From the NCBI GenBank assembly GCA_900317825.1, contig ONIH01000016.1, positions 30,166-94,165 on the forward strand: DNA of 64,000 nt, written 5' to 3'. The translations under genes were made by a program, and so were the position numbers. Below, piece after piece: positions 8,464 through 17,315 of the stretch. The notes beneath the pieces were generated by a model, which was given only the letters and a program-made list of their open reading frames with translations, had not been told where the DNA came from and ran no database searches. The stretch is from an uncultured Lachnospiraceae bacterium (lineage in GTDB: Bacteria; Bacillota; Clostridia; Lachnospirales; Lachnospiraceae). How positions within the stretch are numbered: the first letter of the stretch is position 1; each line of letters starts with the position of its first letter.

Positions 8464-9858
8464 ATGGGAATAATTGGACGAAATAAAGAACTCGACACAT
8501 TACAAAAGATTTATGAGCAATCAGGATTTCAGATGGTTGTGATGTATGGACGAAGAAGAATTGGAAAGACGACGCTGTTGAATGAGTTCGTTAAAAAAAA
8601 GAGAAATATTTTCTTTACAGCCACCAGATCACTTGATGATACAAATCTGTCAGAGCTGACACAGGCGGTCATGATCGATCAGGGAGTAAATGGAGTGGCC
8701 ATTAGTTTTGACAATTACATGGATGCTTTTCACTATATTACTACGATAACGAATGATGAGAAGCTGGTTGTAGTGATAGATGAATACCCGTATCTTATTG
8801 AAACAGTAAGTGGGATTTCTTCTATCCTTCAGATAGTGATCGACAGAGAATGGCTCAACCGGAATATCATGCTCATCCTCTGTGGATCATCTATTTCAAT
8901 GATGGAAGATGAGGTTCTGAGCGCAAAAAGTCCTCTGTTTGGGAGAAGAACGGCTCAGATGGATATAAGACCATTTGACTACTATGTGTCAGCAGAGTTT
9001 GTCCCAGATTACAGTCCTGAGGACAAGGCTATAAGTTATGGTATCACAGGTGGAATTCCCAAGTATCTGTCGATGATCGATCCTGAGAAAAGCATGGATC
9101 AGAATATTGAAGACCTGTTTTTTGACGATTCAGGATATTTTTTTGAAGAGCCAGAAAATATGTTGCAGCAGGAATTTAGAAATGTAGCATCATATAATAC
9201 TCTGCTTGCCACGATAGCAGGTGGGGCAGTGACCATTTCTGAAATGTCGCAGAAAACACATCTGGATTCTTCGCGTGTCACGCAGATGATCCATAGTCTG
9301 ATAAGAATAAGACTCGTTCGGAGAGATGTGCCAGTCCCTGATTCCGGGAATAAGAGAGATATACGTTATATGCTGTGTGACGGAATGTTCCGCTTCTGGT
9401 ACAGATATGTTTCAAAGGCTGTAAATTATATAGAGAGAGGCAATGGGGCTGATTATTACAGACATATAGTAAAGCCGGTAATTCATGATTATATGGGACT
9501 TGAGTTTGAGAAAATAAGCCAGGAGTACATGTGGAGACATGCTCTTGAGATTTCTGATGAGCTGTTCATTACTGATATAGGAAAGTGGCGCGGTACAGAT
9601 AACGAGAAAAAAGAACCAGCCGATATAGATGTAGTATGTATTGATAGTTCTTCGCGTAAGTGCATGATCGGCGAGTGCAAGTTCAGGAATGAAAAGACCG
9701 GGAGATCCGAATTTGAACTGCTAAAAGACAGAGCAAGACTAGTGCGACCATACGAAGTAAAAAAATATTTTCTGTTTTCCCTGTCGGGCTTCACTGGCGA
9801 AATTGAAAAAGAGACAGATGCTGTATGTGTGAAGCTCGATGACATGTACCGGAAGTAA
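8464..9858 (+). CDS. AAA ATPase with C-terminal DUF234 (PD-(D/E)XK-like) domain
   Basis: 464 residues from ATG 8464 (an ATG at 8449 is also possible; neither has a strong Shine-Dalgarno). Walker A GRRRIGKTT at 29-37 and a Walker B-like VVVIDEYPYL near 100, then a winged-helix region (TISEMSQKT...SSRVTQMIHSL) and a C-terminal DIDVV...GECKF pattern resembling the D-ExK core of restriction-type nucleases. This arrangement is known in bacteria and archaea as the archaeal-type ATPase/DUF234 family; its biology is poorly defined, with nuclease or defence-like roles suspected. The gene is more AT-rich than its neighbours, has its own promoter and sits beside a tRNA gene, so recent acquisition is likely. 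Confidence 0.82.
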   Translation: MGIIGRNKELDTLQKIYEQSGFQMVVMYGRRRIGKTTLLNEFVKKKRNIFFTATRSLDDTNLSELTQAVMIDQGVNGVAISFDNYMDAFHYITTITNDEKLVVVIDEYPYLIETVSGISSILQIVIDREWLNRNIMLILCGSSISMMEDEVLSAKSPLFGRRTAQMDIRPFDYYVSAEFVPDYSPEDKAISYGITGGIPKYLSMIDPEKSMDQNIEDLFFDDSGYFFEEPENMLQQEFRNVASYNTLLATIAGGAVTISEMSQKTHLDSSRVTQMIHSLIRIRLVRRDVPVPDSGNKRDIRYMLCDGMFRFWYRYVSKAVNYIERGNGADYYRHIVKPVIHDYMGLEFEKISQEYMWRHALEISDELFITDIGKWRGTDNEKKEPADIDVVCIDSSSRKCMIGECKFRNEKTGRSEFELLKDRARLVRPYEVKKYFLFSLSGFTGEIEKETDAVCVKLDDMYRK

Positions 9859-9863
9859 ATTCG

Positions 9864-9892
9864 TTGATTTTCCCTACAGAGATTTGTATAAT
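9864..9892 (+). promoter_or_regulatory. Promoter of queH
   Basis: TTGATT (9864-9869), 17-base spacer, TATAAT (9887-9892). The expected start is at 9899-9900, i.e. on the ATG of queH, which has no Shine-Dalgarno. Strong candidate for a leaderless mRNA. Confidence 0.75.
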
Positions 9893-9899
9893 AATGGTT

Positions 9900-10559
9900 A
9901 TGGAATCTCAGAACAAAATAAATTATCAGAGGTTATGTGAGGAGAGGATAGCTCAGGTCACGGCGGACGGCCGGGTGCCGGAGCTTCTTCTTCACAGCTG
10001 CTGCGCACCGTGCAGCTCGTACTGCATAGAGTACCTGTCGCAGTATTTTAATGTGACGGTATTTTATTATAATCCGAACATCTATCCGGACAGCGAATAC
10101 TATCACAGGGTAAAAGAACAGCAGGAGTTTATACGGCGTTTCCCGACGAAGAACCCAGTCGGATTTATCGAAGGCGACTTTGATACAAAGGAGTTTTACA
10201 ATGCGGCAAAGGGACTGGAGAATGAGCCGGAGCGAGGAATGCGCTGCACTGAGTGCTTTAAGCTGAGACTCGGGCGGACGGCAGAAGTGGCAGAAGAAAA
10301 AGGCTTTGATCTTTTCACTTCGACGCTTACGATATCTCCTATGAAGGATGCAGCTCTTCTGAACCGCATAGGACAGGCGATGGGAGAAAAGTGCGGCGTA
10401 GAATGGCTGCCGTCGGATTTTAAAAAGAAAAACGGTTATCTGCGCAGCTGCCAGATAAGTCACGAATACGGGATTTACAGGCAGGATTACTGCGGATGCG
10501 TTTTTTCATATAAAGAAAGACAGAAAGAAAAAGAAGAAAGAACACTTAAGGAGGCATAA
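9900..10559 (+). CDS. queH: Epoxyqueuosine reductase QueH
   Basis: 219 residues from ATG 9900 (an in-frame ATG lies two codons upstream at 9894). It reduces epoxyqueuosine to queuosine at the wobble position of tRNA, the last step of the pathway. Family cysteines are all present: HSCCAPCSS (C34, C35, C38), RCTECF, and a C-terminal QDYCGCVFS, which hold an iron-sulfur cluster and a second metal site in characterised QueH. The short basic tail is typical. argH starts four bases after its stop and shares the transcript. Confidence 0.93.
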   Translation: MESQNKINYQRLCEERIAQVTADGRVPELLLHSCCAPCSSYCIEYLSQYFNVTVFYYNPNIYPDSEYYHRVKEQQEFIRRFPTKNPVGFIEGDFDTKEFYNAAKGLENEPERGMRCTECFKLRLGRTAEVAEEKGFDLFTSTLTISPMKDAALLNRIGQAMGEKCGVEWLPSDFKKKNGYLRSCQISHEYGIYRQDYCGCVFSYKERQKEKEERTLKEA

Positions 10560-10563
10560 CACA

Positions 10564-11964
10564 ATGGCACAGCTCTGGGGCGGAAGATTTACAAAGGATA
10601 CGGACAAACTGGTTTACGCGTTTAACGCATCCATCGGTTTTGACCAGAGATTTTTCCACGAGGATGTAGCAGGCTCGCGCGCTCATGTAAAAATGCTCGC
10701 GAAGCAGGGAATCATCTCAGAAGAGGACAAAGACACCATCCTGGGAGGACTCGATTCGATAGAGGCAGACGTCGACAACGGAAAGCTGAAAATAACAGAC
10801 GAGTATGAGGACATACACAGCTTCGTCGAGGCAAACCTGATAAACAGGGTAGGAGAAGCCGGAAAGAAGCTGCACACCGGGCGAAGCAGAAATGACCAGG
10901 TCGCTCTTGACATGAGGCTTTACACGAGAAAAGAAGTCCGCGAGACAGATGACCTGCTAAAGCATTTTCTGGGGACGATCCTCTCGATAATGCAGAAAAA
11001 TGTCGACACGATAATGCCTGGATTTACGCATCTGCAGAAGGCACAGCCAGTGACACTGGCTCATCACTTCGGAGCTTACTTTGAGATGTTCAGACGCGAC
11101 AGGGAGAGACTGGCAGATATATACGACAGGATGAACTACTGTCCGCTCGGAAGCGGGGCACTTGCCGGGACCACTTATCCGCTCGACCGGGATATGACAG
11201 CCCAGGCACTCGGTTTTTATGGGCCTACGAGAAACTCAATGGACGGAGTCAGTGACAGGGATTATCTGATCGAATTTTTATCAGCGCTCGCTATCATCAT
11301 GATGCACCTGTCGAGATTCGCGGAGGAGATCATCATCTGGAATTCAAACGAGTACAGGTTCGTGGAGATAGACGACGGATTTTCTACAGGAAGCTCCATC
11401 ATGCCTCAGAAGAAAAATCCGGACATCGCAGAGCTTGTCAGAGGAAAGACCGGAAGGGTCTACGGCGCTTTGATGCAGATGCTTACGACCATGAAAGGCC
11501 TTCCGCTCGCTTATAATAAGGACATGCAGGAGGACAAGGAGTTCTCGTTTGATGCCATGGATACGGCAAAAGGCTGCATCCACCTGTTCGACGGAATGCT
11601 AGAGACTCTGAAGTTCAACAAAGACATAATGGAAAGATCCGCCCGCCACGGATTTACGAATGCGACAGACGCTGCAGACTACCTCGTAGGTAAGGGAGTT
11701 GCTTTCCGTGATGCTCATGGCATTGTCGGAAAAATAGTCCTCTACTGCATCGATAAAAAATGCGGTATAGATGACCTTACACTCGATGAGTTAAAGCAGT
11801 TCTCACCGGCTTTTGATCAGGATGTCTATGATGCCATTTCCCTTAAGACCTGCGTGGACAAGCGTCTTACGACAGGAGCTCCTGGAAAACCGGCTATGGA
11901 GAACGAGATCATGAGCTGCGTCGAGTATCTGAAAAATTCAGATAGTCTTATAGAAAGAGCATAA
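10564..11964 (+). CDS. argH: Argininosuccinate lyase
   Basis: 466 residues, normal length. It splits argininosuccinate into arginine and fumarate, the last step of arginine synthesis. The fumarase/aspartase-superfamily signature GSSIMPQKKNPD is at about 276-287 (flexible catalytic loop with the active serine), HTGRSRNDQ lies near residue 103 and the general-base region PGFTHLQKAQP is intact. RBS AAGGAGGCATAACACA before ATG. No argG is in the window; it follows queH by four bases. Confidence 0.97.
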   Translation: MAQLWGGRFTKDTDKLVYAFNASIGFDQRFFHEDVAGSRAHVKMLAKQGIISEEDKDTILGGLDSIEADVDNGKLKITDEYEDIHSFVEANLINRVGEAGKKLHTGRSRNDQVALDMRLYTRKEVRETDDLLKHFLGTILSIMQKNVDTIMPGFTHLQKAQPVTLAHHFGAYFEMFRRDRERLADIYDRMNYCPLGSGALAGTTYPLDRDMTAQALGFYGPTRNSMDGVSDRDYLIEFLSALAIIMMHLSRFAEEIIIWNSNEYRFVEIDDGFSTGSSIMPQKKNPDIAELVRGKTGRVYGALMQMLTTMKGLPLAYNKDMQEDKEFSFDAMDTAKGCIHLFDGMLETLKFNKDIMERSARHGFTNATDAADYLVGKGVAFRDAHGIVGKIVLYCIDKKCGIDDLTLDELKQFSPAFDQDVYDAISLKTCVDKRLTTGAPGKPAMENEIMSCVEYLKNSDSLIERA

Positions 11965-11971
11965 TAAGTCT

Positions 11972-12000
11972 TTGACGTAAGGGGATATGGGGAGTATAAT
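11972..12000 (+). promoter_or_regulatory. Promoter of alaS
   Basis: TTGACG (11972-11977), 17-base spacer, TATAAT (11995-12000). Leader of only about 35 bases, with AAAGGAG at 12024-12030, so no room for a T-box. Confidence 0.85.
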
Positions 12001-12040
12001 ATTAAGTTGCAAAATTATTTTTTAAAGGAGAAATTTCACA

Positions 12041-14713
12041 ATGAAATACGGTGTAAATGAGCTCAGAAGAATGTATCTGGATTTCTTCGAGAGCAAGGGC
12101 CACCTGAAGATGAAGAGTTTTTCGCTGGTACCCCATAACGACGATTCGCTTCTGCTTATCAACGCAGGGATGGCGCCGCTCAAGCCATACTTTACGGGAC
12201 AGGAGATCCCGCCGAGACGCAGAGTCACGACCTGCCAGAAGTGTGTAAGAACTGGAGACATCGAGAATGTCGGAAAGACAGCGAGACACCTCACATTTTT
12301 CGAAATGCTCGGAAATTTCTCCTTCGGAGATTATTTCAAGAGAGAAGCTATCAACTGGTCATGGGAATTCCTGACACAGGTCTTAAAGCTTGAGCCGGAC
12401 AGACTCTATGTGACTATTTTTGAAAATGATGATGAGGCTTTCACTATCTGGAACAAAGAGGTCGGAGTTGACTCTGAGAAGATTTACAGAATCGGACGTG
12501 ATGCAGACGGATCCAGTGATAACTTCTGGGAGCATGGCGCCGGACCTTGCGGACCTTGCACCGAGATATATTATGACAGAGGACCGCAGCACGGTAACGG
12601 ACCGGAGGATGTCATGGGCGGCGAGGGAGACCGTTTCATGGAGGTCTGGAACAACGTCTTCACACAGTTCTACAACGACGGACACGGCAACTACTCAGAG
12701 CTTGTGCAGAAGAACATCGATACCGGAATGGGACTCGAGAGACTTGCTGTAGTTATGCAGGATGTCGATTCAGTTTTTGATATCGATACGATGAAGGCTA
12801 TCCGCGACGCCGTATGCGCGCTTTCCGGAAAGACCTACGAGACCAACGAAAAGGACGACGTTTCGATAAGACTTATCACAGACCACATCCGCTCTACTAC
12901 CTTCATGATAAGTGATGGAATCCTTCCTTCAAATGAGGGCAGAGGATATGTTCTCAGAAGACTAATAAGAAGAGCAGCACGTCACGGAAGAATGCTTGGC
13001 ATCAAGGGTGAGTTCATGGGCAAACTCGCTGATGTCGTTATCAGAGAAAGCCACGACGGATATCCGGAACTTCTTGAGAAGCAGGAATTCATCAAGAGAG
13101 TTCTTACAGAGGAGGAGAACAAGTTCAACGCTACTATCGACCAGGGACTTGAGATCCTCTCAGAGCTTGAGGATGATCTGACGAAGAAGGGTGAGAAGAC
13201 GCTTGCAGGAAAAGACGCGTTCAGACTCTATGATACATATGGTTTCCCTGTAGACCTGACGAATGAGATCCTCGAGGAAAAGGGCTTTGCTGTAGATATG
13301 GACGGCTTCAAGGCTGCCATGGAAGAGCAGAGACAGAAGGCCCGTGACGCGAGGAAGACTTCAAACTACATGGGTAAGGCTGCTACGATCTATGATGATA
13401 TCGATAAGACTCTTACCACAGAGTTCGTAGGATACGACACGCTTCATTCGCCGGCTCACATCACAGCCATGACTACTGAGGTAAATCCGGCTGAGGATAA
13501 GTACGGTGAACTGACAGATGCGCTCCAGAACGGTGAAAAGGGAACTATCATCACAGATGTGACTCCGTTCTATGGAACCATGGGCGGCCAGGTAGGAGAT
13601 ACTGGTGAGATAAGAACTGACAACGGCTGCTTTACAGTTACGGACACTATCCATCTGCTCGGTGGACGTGTGGGCCATGTGGGATATGTATCTGACGGCT
13701 ATATCAGCAAGTCAGAGCCTGTAGAGATGTCCGTCGATGCTGACAGAAGAGCACATATCTGCAGGAACCATTCAGCTACACATCTGCTCCAGAGAGCACT
13801 CCGTGACGTATTAGGCGAGCATGTGCAGCAGGCAGGTTCTTATCAGGATGACAAGGAACTGAGATTTGACTTTACTCATTTTTCTGCGCTTACACCAGAT
13901 GAGCTTGCAGAAGTCGAGAGGCTTGTAAACGAGCGAATCAGAGCCGGAGTTGATGTAGTGACTGAGGTAATGTCATTAGAGGATGCAAAGAAGACCGGAG
14001 CCATGGCACTTTTCGGGGAAAAGTACGGCGAGAAGGTCCGTGTCGTAAAAATGGGCGACTATTCTACAGAACTTTGCGGTGGTACTCACGTAAAGAATAC
14101 CGCTGAGATCGGCGCTATAAAGATCCTCTCAGAGGCCGGCGTTTCGAGCGGAGTAAGACGTATCACAGCACTTACCTCTGATAATATCCTCGACTACTAC
14201 AAGGATATGGAAGGAAAGCTCGACGAGATCCTTGCAGCATTAAAGACACCGCTTAACGGTGCTCTCGCAAAGGTCGAGTCTTTACAGAATGAGATAAAGG
14301 CCTTAAAGAGTGAAAATGAAGCCATAAAGAGCCAGGCTGCAAAGGAATCTTTAGGCGATATAGATTCAGATACTACCGAGGTAAACGGAGTCAGGTTCTA
14401 TGCCAAGGCACTCAAAGGCGTCGGCGGAAATGACTTGAGAAATGTCGGAGACCAGATAAAGGATAAGCTAGGTGATGGAGTCATCTTCTTAGCCTCAGAT
14501 AATGACGGAAAAGTAGCACTTCTGTCAATGGCTACAGATGTAGCCGTAAAGAAGGGCGCTCATGCCGGAAACCTGATAAAGGCTGTGGCTTCTATCGTAG
14601 GCGGAGGCGGCGGCGGACGTCCGCAGATGGCACAGGCTGGCGGAAAAGACGCGTCAAAGATTCCTGACGCCATTTCAAAGGCTGCTGAAGTGCTTAAAGA
14701 ACAGCTCTCATAA
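12041..14713 (+). CDS. alaS: Alanyl-tRNA synthetase
   Basis: 890 residues, standard length. Class II synthetase that charges tRNA-Ala. N-terminal catalytic core (FFESKGH, INAGMAPLKPYF, GPCGPCTEIYYD), editing domain with the zinc-binding HSATHLLQRAL and CGGTHVKNT motifs, and a C-terminal C-Ala domain ending in the glycine-rich GGGGGGRPQMAQAGG element. All expected motifs are intact. The next gene begins 17 bases later and is probably co-transcribed. Confidence 0.98.
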   Translation: MKYGVNELRRMYLDFFESKGHLKMKSFSLVPHNDDSLLLINAGMAPLKPYFTGQEIPPRRRVTTCQKCVRTGDIENVGKTARHLTFFEMLGNFSFGDYFKREAINWSWEFLTQVLKLEPDRLYVTIFENDDEAFTIWNKEVGVDSEKIYRIGRDADGSSDNFWEHGAGPCGPCTEIYYDRGPQHGNGPEDVMGGEGDRFMEVWNNVFTQFYNDGHGNYSELVQKNIDTGMGLERLAVVMQDVDSVFDIDTMKAIRDAVCALSGKTYETNEKDDVSIRLITDHIRSTTFMISDGILPSNEGRGYVLRRLIRRAARHGRMLGIKGEFMGKLADVVIRESHDGYPELLEKQEFIKRVLTEEENKFNATIDQGLEILSELEDDLTKKGEKTLAGKDAFRLYDTYGFPVDLTNEILEEKGFAVDMDGFKAAMEEQRQKARDARKTSNYMGKAATIYDDIDKTLTTEFVGYDTLHSPAHITAMTTEVNPAEDKYGELTDALQNGEKGTIITDVTPFYGTMGGQVGDTGEIRTDNGCFTVTDTIHLLGGRVGHVGYVSDGYISKSEPVEMSVDADRRAHICRNHSATHLLQRALRDVLGEHVQQAGSYQDDKELRFDFTHFSALTPDELAEVERLVNERIRAGVDVVTEVMSLEDAKKTGAMALFGEKYGEKVRVVKMGDYSTELCGGTHVKNTAEIGAIKILSEAGVSSGVRRITALTSDNILDYYKDMEGKLDEILAALKTPLNGALAKVESLQNEIKALKSENEAIKSQAAKESLGDIDSDTTEVNGVRFYAKALKGVGGNDLRNVGDQIKDKLGDGVIFLASDNDGKVALLSMATDVAVKKGAHAGNLIKAVASIVGGGGGGRPQMAQAGGKDASKIPDAISKAAEVLKEQLS

Positions 14714-14730
14714 AACAGAAAGGGACTGCT

Positions 14731-16833
14731 ATGGGATTAAGTAAATGGGAAAAGGATGCAGTTATCGTCAGGGAGGATGACCAGGTGAAGAGCCTGCTCA
14801 TTCTCCTGAAGGGGACAGTCCAGATGAAGATATCCGGACTTACTTTTGATATGTATCCGGGAAGCATCATAGGAATCGGCTCGGTTCCGGGTGAGACTTA
14901 CGGCTTTTCGTGCCGGGCAAAGTCAGATGCAGCGACATATTCGTATGATTTTTCATCAATGGATGATATCGAGCAGATCTTTACCGACAATAAAAAAATA
15001 GCCCCAGACATGTGCGCTGCAGTGTTAAAAAATGCGTATAAAATCTACAGCTGTCTTGATCAGCTGCTTGATTCCTCATCCCGTATGTATAAAAATGTCC
15101 GGGAAAAGCTCGAAGAGTATCCTGGTCTCTGCAGAAAAACCGGCGATACGATCCTTGAATTTCCTGATATGAAGGCTTATCCCAAGCCGCCTGAAGAGAC
15201 AGGCATTGAAGCCTGGAGGGTGAATTTCCTTAAAGGACTATTATCTTTTGATGAGATAAAAGAAGAGATCCTTACGGGGCAGAACGCACTCTCGATAGGC
15301 TACACCTGTATCACTATCGAGTTTCTCCACGATGTAAAGAAAAAAATAACCGAATTCCAGAAATATATAGAAGGCTTAAAGGCAGCTTCCCAGGAATTCC
15401 TGATGGTTTACTCCGCTCTAAGTGCAAAGAATTCGGCAATAGAGACAGGAGATCCTGATTCCATGCCGAAGCTGGAGGGTCTTATGGATCAGATCCTTGT
15501 GTTCTCGAAAGCTCCGGTGGAAAAAGCTGCGGAACTCAAGCAGTGCATGGCCGAGTATAAGGGCTTCAGTGACAGGTACGGAGTTACCGATGAGCACAGA
15601 AAGGTCAGAAGGAAGCTGGCAAAAGCATTTTATCCTATTTATGAGGCGGTGCTTTTACAAGTATTCAAGTCAAAGGCAGAGCCTCCTGTTTTTGTAAAGA
15701 TGTTCCTGATGTTTGGGCTTCTCGACGAGACCATAGTGACTCCGGACGAGCTTCAGACGCTGTACGGCTTCACGAAGTCTTACAGGCCTGATACGTCAGG
15801 ACATGTCATGTGCGCGTGGGAATGGCTGAAACGCATTTTTGACATGGAGGCAGAGCCTTCGAGGAACGAATTCGACCTCGATTACCCGAGCTATCTGAGA
15901 GAACTTAAGAACAACGGCGAGATAGACGAGGAAGAGGAGAAAAAATATCTGATCAGTCCGAGACGCCGTCTCCATTTCGAACTGAACAATATGTTCGCGC
16001 TTGGAAACCGAATGACATTCGGCCGTATGAGCGCCTTTGAACCGGTATTCGATGATGTGAATGTGATCGGTTCGATGGACAGAGGCTACCTCTATACTGA
16101 AAAGATCATGAAGGAGCTGTCATTCGTGACAGATCGGGACTTCGGCATTTTTTACAGGAATGATATCTATTCGGCACCGGAGCAGGGTGTTATGCAGATA
16201 CCTATCCATCGCCAATTCCTCCCGAATATCATCATGATGCCGAATATGGGCTCGAGATTCGTCCTCTGGCAGGAGATAGAGGGAAAGAAGAGGCAGTCAA
16301 ATGCCAGGATGCTGGTTCCTATCATCATGTCAGAAGACATCAGCGATAACATGATAAAGCTGTGCGGTGAGTTCCGCTGGGAGATGTGCAAGACTGAGCA
16401 GGGTATCCATTGGAACGATATGCGTGATCCTTCCCTGACTGCCGAATACACAGACTACCTGCAGTTCTATAAGAAGAACTCAGCGTTTACCGCAGACATC
16501 AAGGAGAAGATAAAGACAGTGCTCAAAAAGCATAATAATAACTACAAAAATGTCTTTGTCTCCGATTATCATGACTATCTGCGCTACGAGAGTAACGGCT
16601 CCATGAGGCTTCTAAAGCCTGCCCGTGAGATACTCGCGAAGTACTGTCCGTTTACAGGAGACGCCAAAGCGCTGCTTGCCGGCAACCCGACTTACCAGTC
16701 ATTTGTCGAGAGATTTAACAATCACGAGGCAAAGGACCGCCGTGTAGTACAGCTTACTATAAAGCGCTTCGAAAAGGACGGAATAGACATTCCTAAGGAA
16801 CTGACAGACGAAGTTAATTATTTAAGTCATTGA
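14731..16833 (+). CDS. Large protein with cyclic-nucleotide-binding-like N-terminus
   Basis: 700 residues, function unknown. The first ~120 residues resemble a cyclic-nucleotide-binding (Crp-type) beta-roll: AVIVREDDQVKSLLILLKGTVQMKI followed by a PGSIIGIG turn, where the usual FGE phosphate-binding segment is not evident. The remaining ~580 residues are mostly alpha-helical and polar with no membrane segment and no motif I recognise; a HELNNMF / MSAFEPVFDD region in the middle looks conserved in character. No HTH is seen, so it is not an ordinary Crp regulator. It follows alaS by 17 bases with RBS AAAGGGACTGCT. Confidence 0.55.
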   Translation: MGLSKWEKDAVIVREDDQVKSLLILLKGTVQMKISGLTFDMYPGSIIGIGSVPGETYGFSCRAKSDAATYSYDFSSMDDIEQIFTDNKKIAPDMCAAVLKNAYKIYSCLDQLLDSSSRMYKNVREKLEEYPGLCRKTGDTILEFPDMKAYPKPPEETGIEAWRVNFLKGLLSFDEIKEEILTGQNALSIGYTCITIEFLHDVKKKITEFQKYIEGLKAASQEFLMVYSALSAKNSAIETGDPDSMPKLEGLMDQILVFSKAPVEKAAELKQCMAEYKGFSDRYGVTDEHRKVRRKLAKAFYPIYEAVLLQVFKSKAEPPVFVKMFLMFGLLDETIVTPDELQTLYGFTKSYRPDTSGHVMCAWEWLKRIFDMEAEPSRNEFDLDYPSYLRELKNNGEIDEEEEKKYLISPRRRLHFELNNMFALGNRMTFGRMSAFEPVFDDVNVIGSMDRGYLYTEKIMKELSFVTDRDFGIFYRNDIYSAPEQGVMQIPIHRQFLPNIIMMPNMGSRFVLWQEIEGKKRQSNARMLVPIIMSEDISDNMIKLCGEFRWEMCKTEQGIHWNDMRDPSLTAEYTDYLQFYKKNSAFTADIKEKIKTVLKKHNNNYKNVFVSDYHDYLRYESNGSMRLLKPAREILAKYCPFTGDAKALLAGNPTYQSFVERFNNHEAKDRRVVQLTIKRFEKDGIDIPKELTDEVNYLSH

Positions 16834-16857
16834 CAAATCTGCTCAGAGTGATATAAT
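16830..16857 (+). promoter_or_regulatory. Promoter of rpsU
   Basis: TTGACA (16830-16835), 16-base spacer, TATAAT (16852-16857): full consensus boxes, the strongest-looking promoter in the window. It overlaps the stop of the preceding gene. Leader of about 65 bases to the GTG start. Confidence 0.88.
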
Positions 16858-16929
16858 ACTCTTTGTGTGAAATCGACCGTCCGGTTGTGTTTTGCATGAA
16901 TCCCATAATCGGAGGGAGGTCGAGCAAGA

Positions 16930-17016
16930 GTGGCAACCGTTATCGTAAAAGAAAACGAATCATTAGACAGTGCACTTCGCAGATTTAAGCGTAACTGTGC
17001 TAAGGCAGGCAACTAA
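16930..17016 (+). CDS. rpsU: Ribosomal protein bS21, stops after 28 codons
   Basis: GTG start preceded by GGAGGGAGG. The encoded 28 residues match the N-terminal half of bS21 closely (TVIVKENESLDSALRRFK, then RNCAKAG) and then end with N and TAA. bS21 is normally about 57-60 residues, with a Lys/Arg-rich second half. None of the three frames downstream encodes that half; a terminator follows 40 bases on. Either this is a genuinely shortened S21, a decayed copy with the functional gene elsewhere, or a sequencing artefact larger than a single indel. Too short to appear in routine ORF lists. Confidence 0.8.
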   Translation: MATVIVKENESLDSALRRFKRNCAKAGN

Positions 17017-17054
17017 GTCTTTATTTTCGCCACATACGGTGAAAGGGATTACAG

Positions 17055-17083
17055 AAGGAGCTTCTTCGGAAGTTCCTTTTTTT
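17055..17083 (+). terminator. Intrinsic terminator after rpsU
   Basis: Stem AAGGAGCTTC (17055-17064) / GAAGTTCCTT (17069-17078) with one G-T wobble pair, TTCG tetraloop, then a run of T. Confidence 0.9.
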
Positions 17084-17105
17084 GTGTTCTTTTGCCGATA
17101 CACGG

Positions 17106-17133
17106 TTGACATTTCACTTCACAGTGGTAAACT
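17106..17133 (+). promoter_or_regulatory. Promoter of the gltBD leader
   Basis: TTGACA (17106-17111), 16-base spacer, TAAACT (17128-17133). Predicted start near 17140, which gives a leader of about 355 bases before gltB. Confidence 0.65.
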
Positions 17134-17154
17134 AAAAATCAGTTAAGCGAATCA

Positions 17155-17194
17155 AAGGAGATTCCACTGGTGACAGGTGGAGTCTCCTTATTTT
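17155..17194 (+). terminator. Intrinsic terminator inside the gltB leader (attenuator candidate)
   Basis: 13-bp stem (17155-17167 / 17177-17189) with one T-G wobble and a nine-base loop, then ATTTTT. It lies only about 15 bases after the predicted transcription start, so most transcripts would stop as a ~55-base RNA unless an antitermination event occurs. It could equally end a small RNA. Confidence 0.75.
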
Positions 17195-17207
17195 TATGCG
17201 TATTAAT

Positions 17208-17310
17208 GGAGCGGTGCTGTCAGGAATAGTTCCGCCAGTGTAAGCTCGCTTACACACCTGGCGGGGACTGTTCCTGACAATAGCGCGAAAGCGCGAGTTT
17301 TTGCACCACG
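17208..17310 (+). ncRNA. Structured leader element A upstream of gltB
   Basis: Closing pairs GGTGC (17213-17217) / GCACC (17303-17307) enclose a very long hairpin (17218-17279: about 21 bp with one bulge, topped by TGTAAG-CTCG-CTTACA), the linker ATA, and a GCGC-GAAA-GCGC hairpin (17283-17294) followed by GAGTTTTT. The same arrangement recurs in element B, with changed bases that keep pairing. I do not recognise a named riboswitch class. It may be a regulatory RNA domain or a mobile palindromic repeat. Confidence 0.55.
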
Positions 17311-17315
17311 AAAAC

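Noticed and set aside
8205-9858. Integrative element using tRNA-Thr as attachment site
   Set aside because: The acquired-looking gene lies on the 5' side of the tRNA, and no integrase or repeated tRNA 3' end is visible.
12022-12294. Minus-strand frames over the alaS start
   Set aside because: Antisense to the highly conserved alaS N-terminus and its ribosome binding site.
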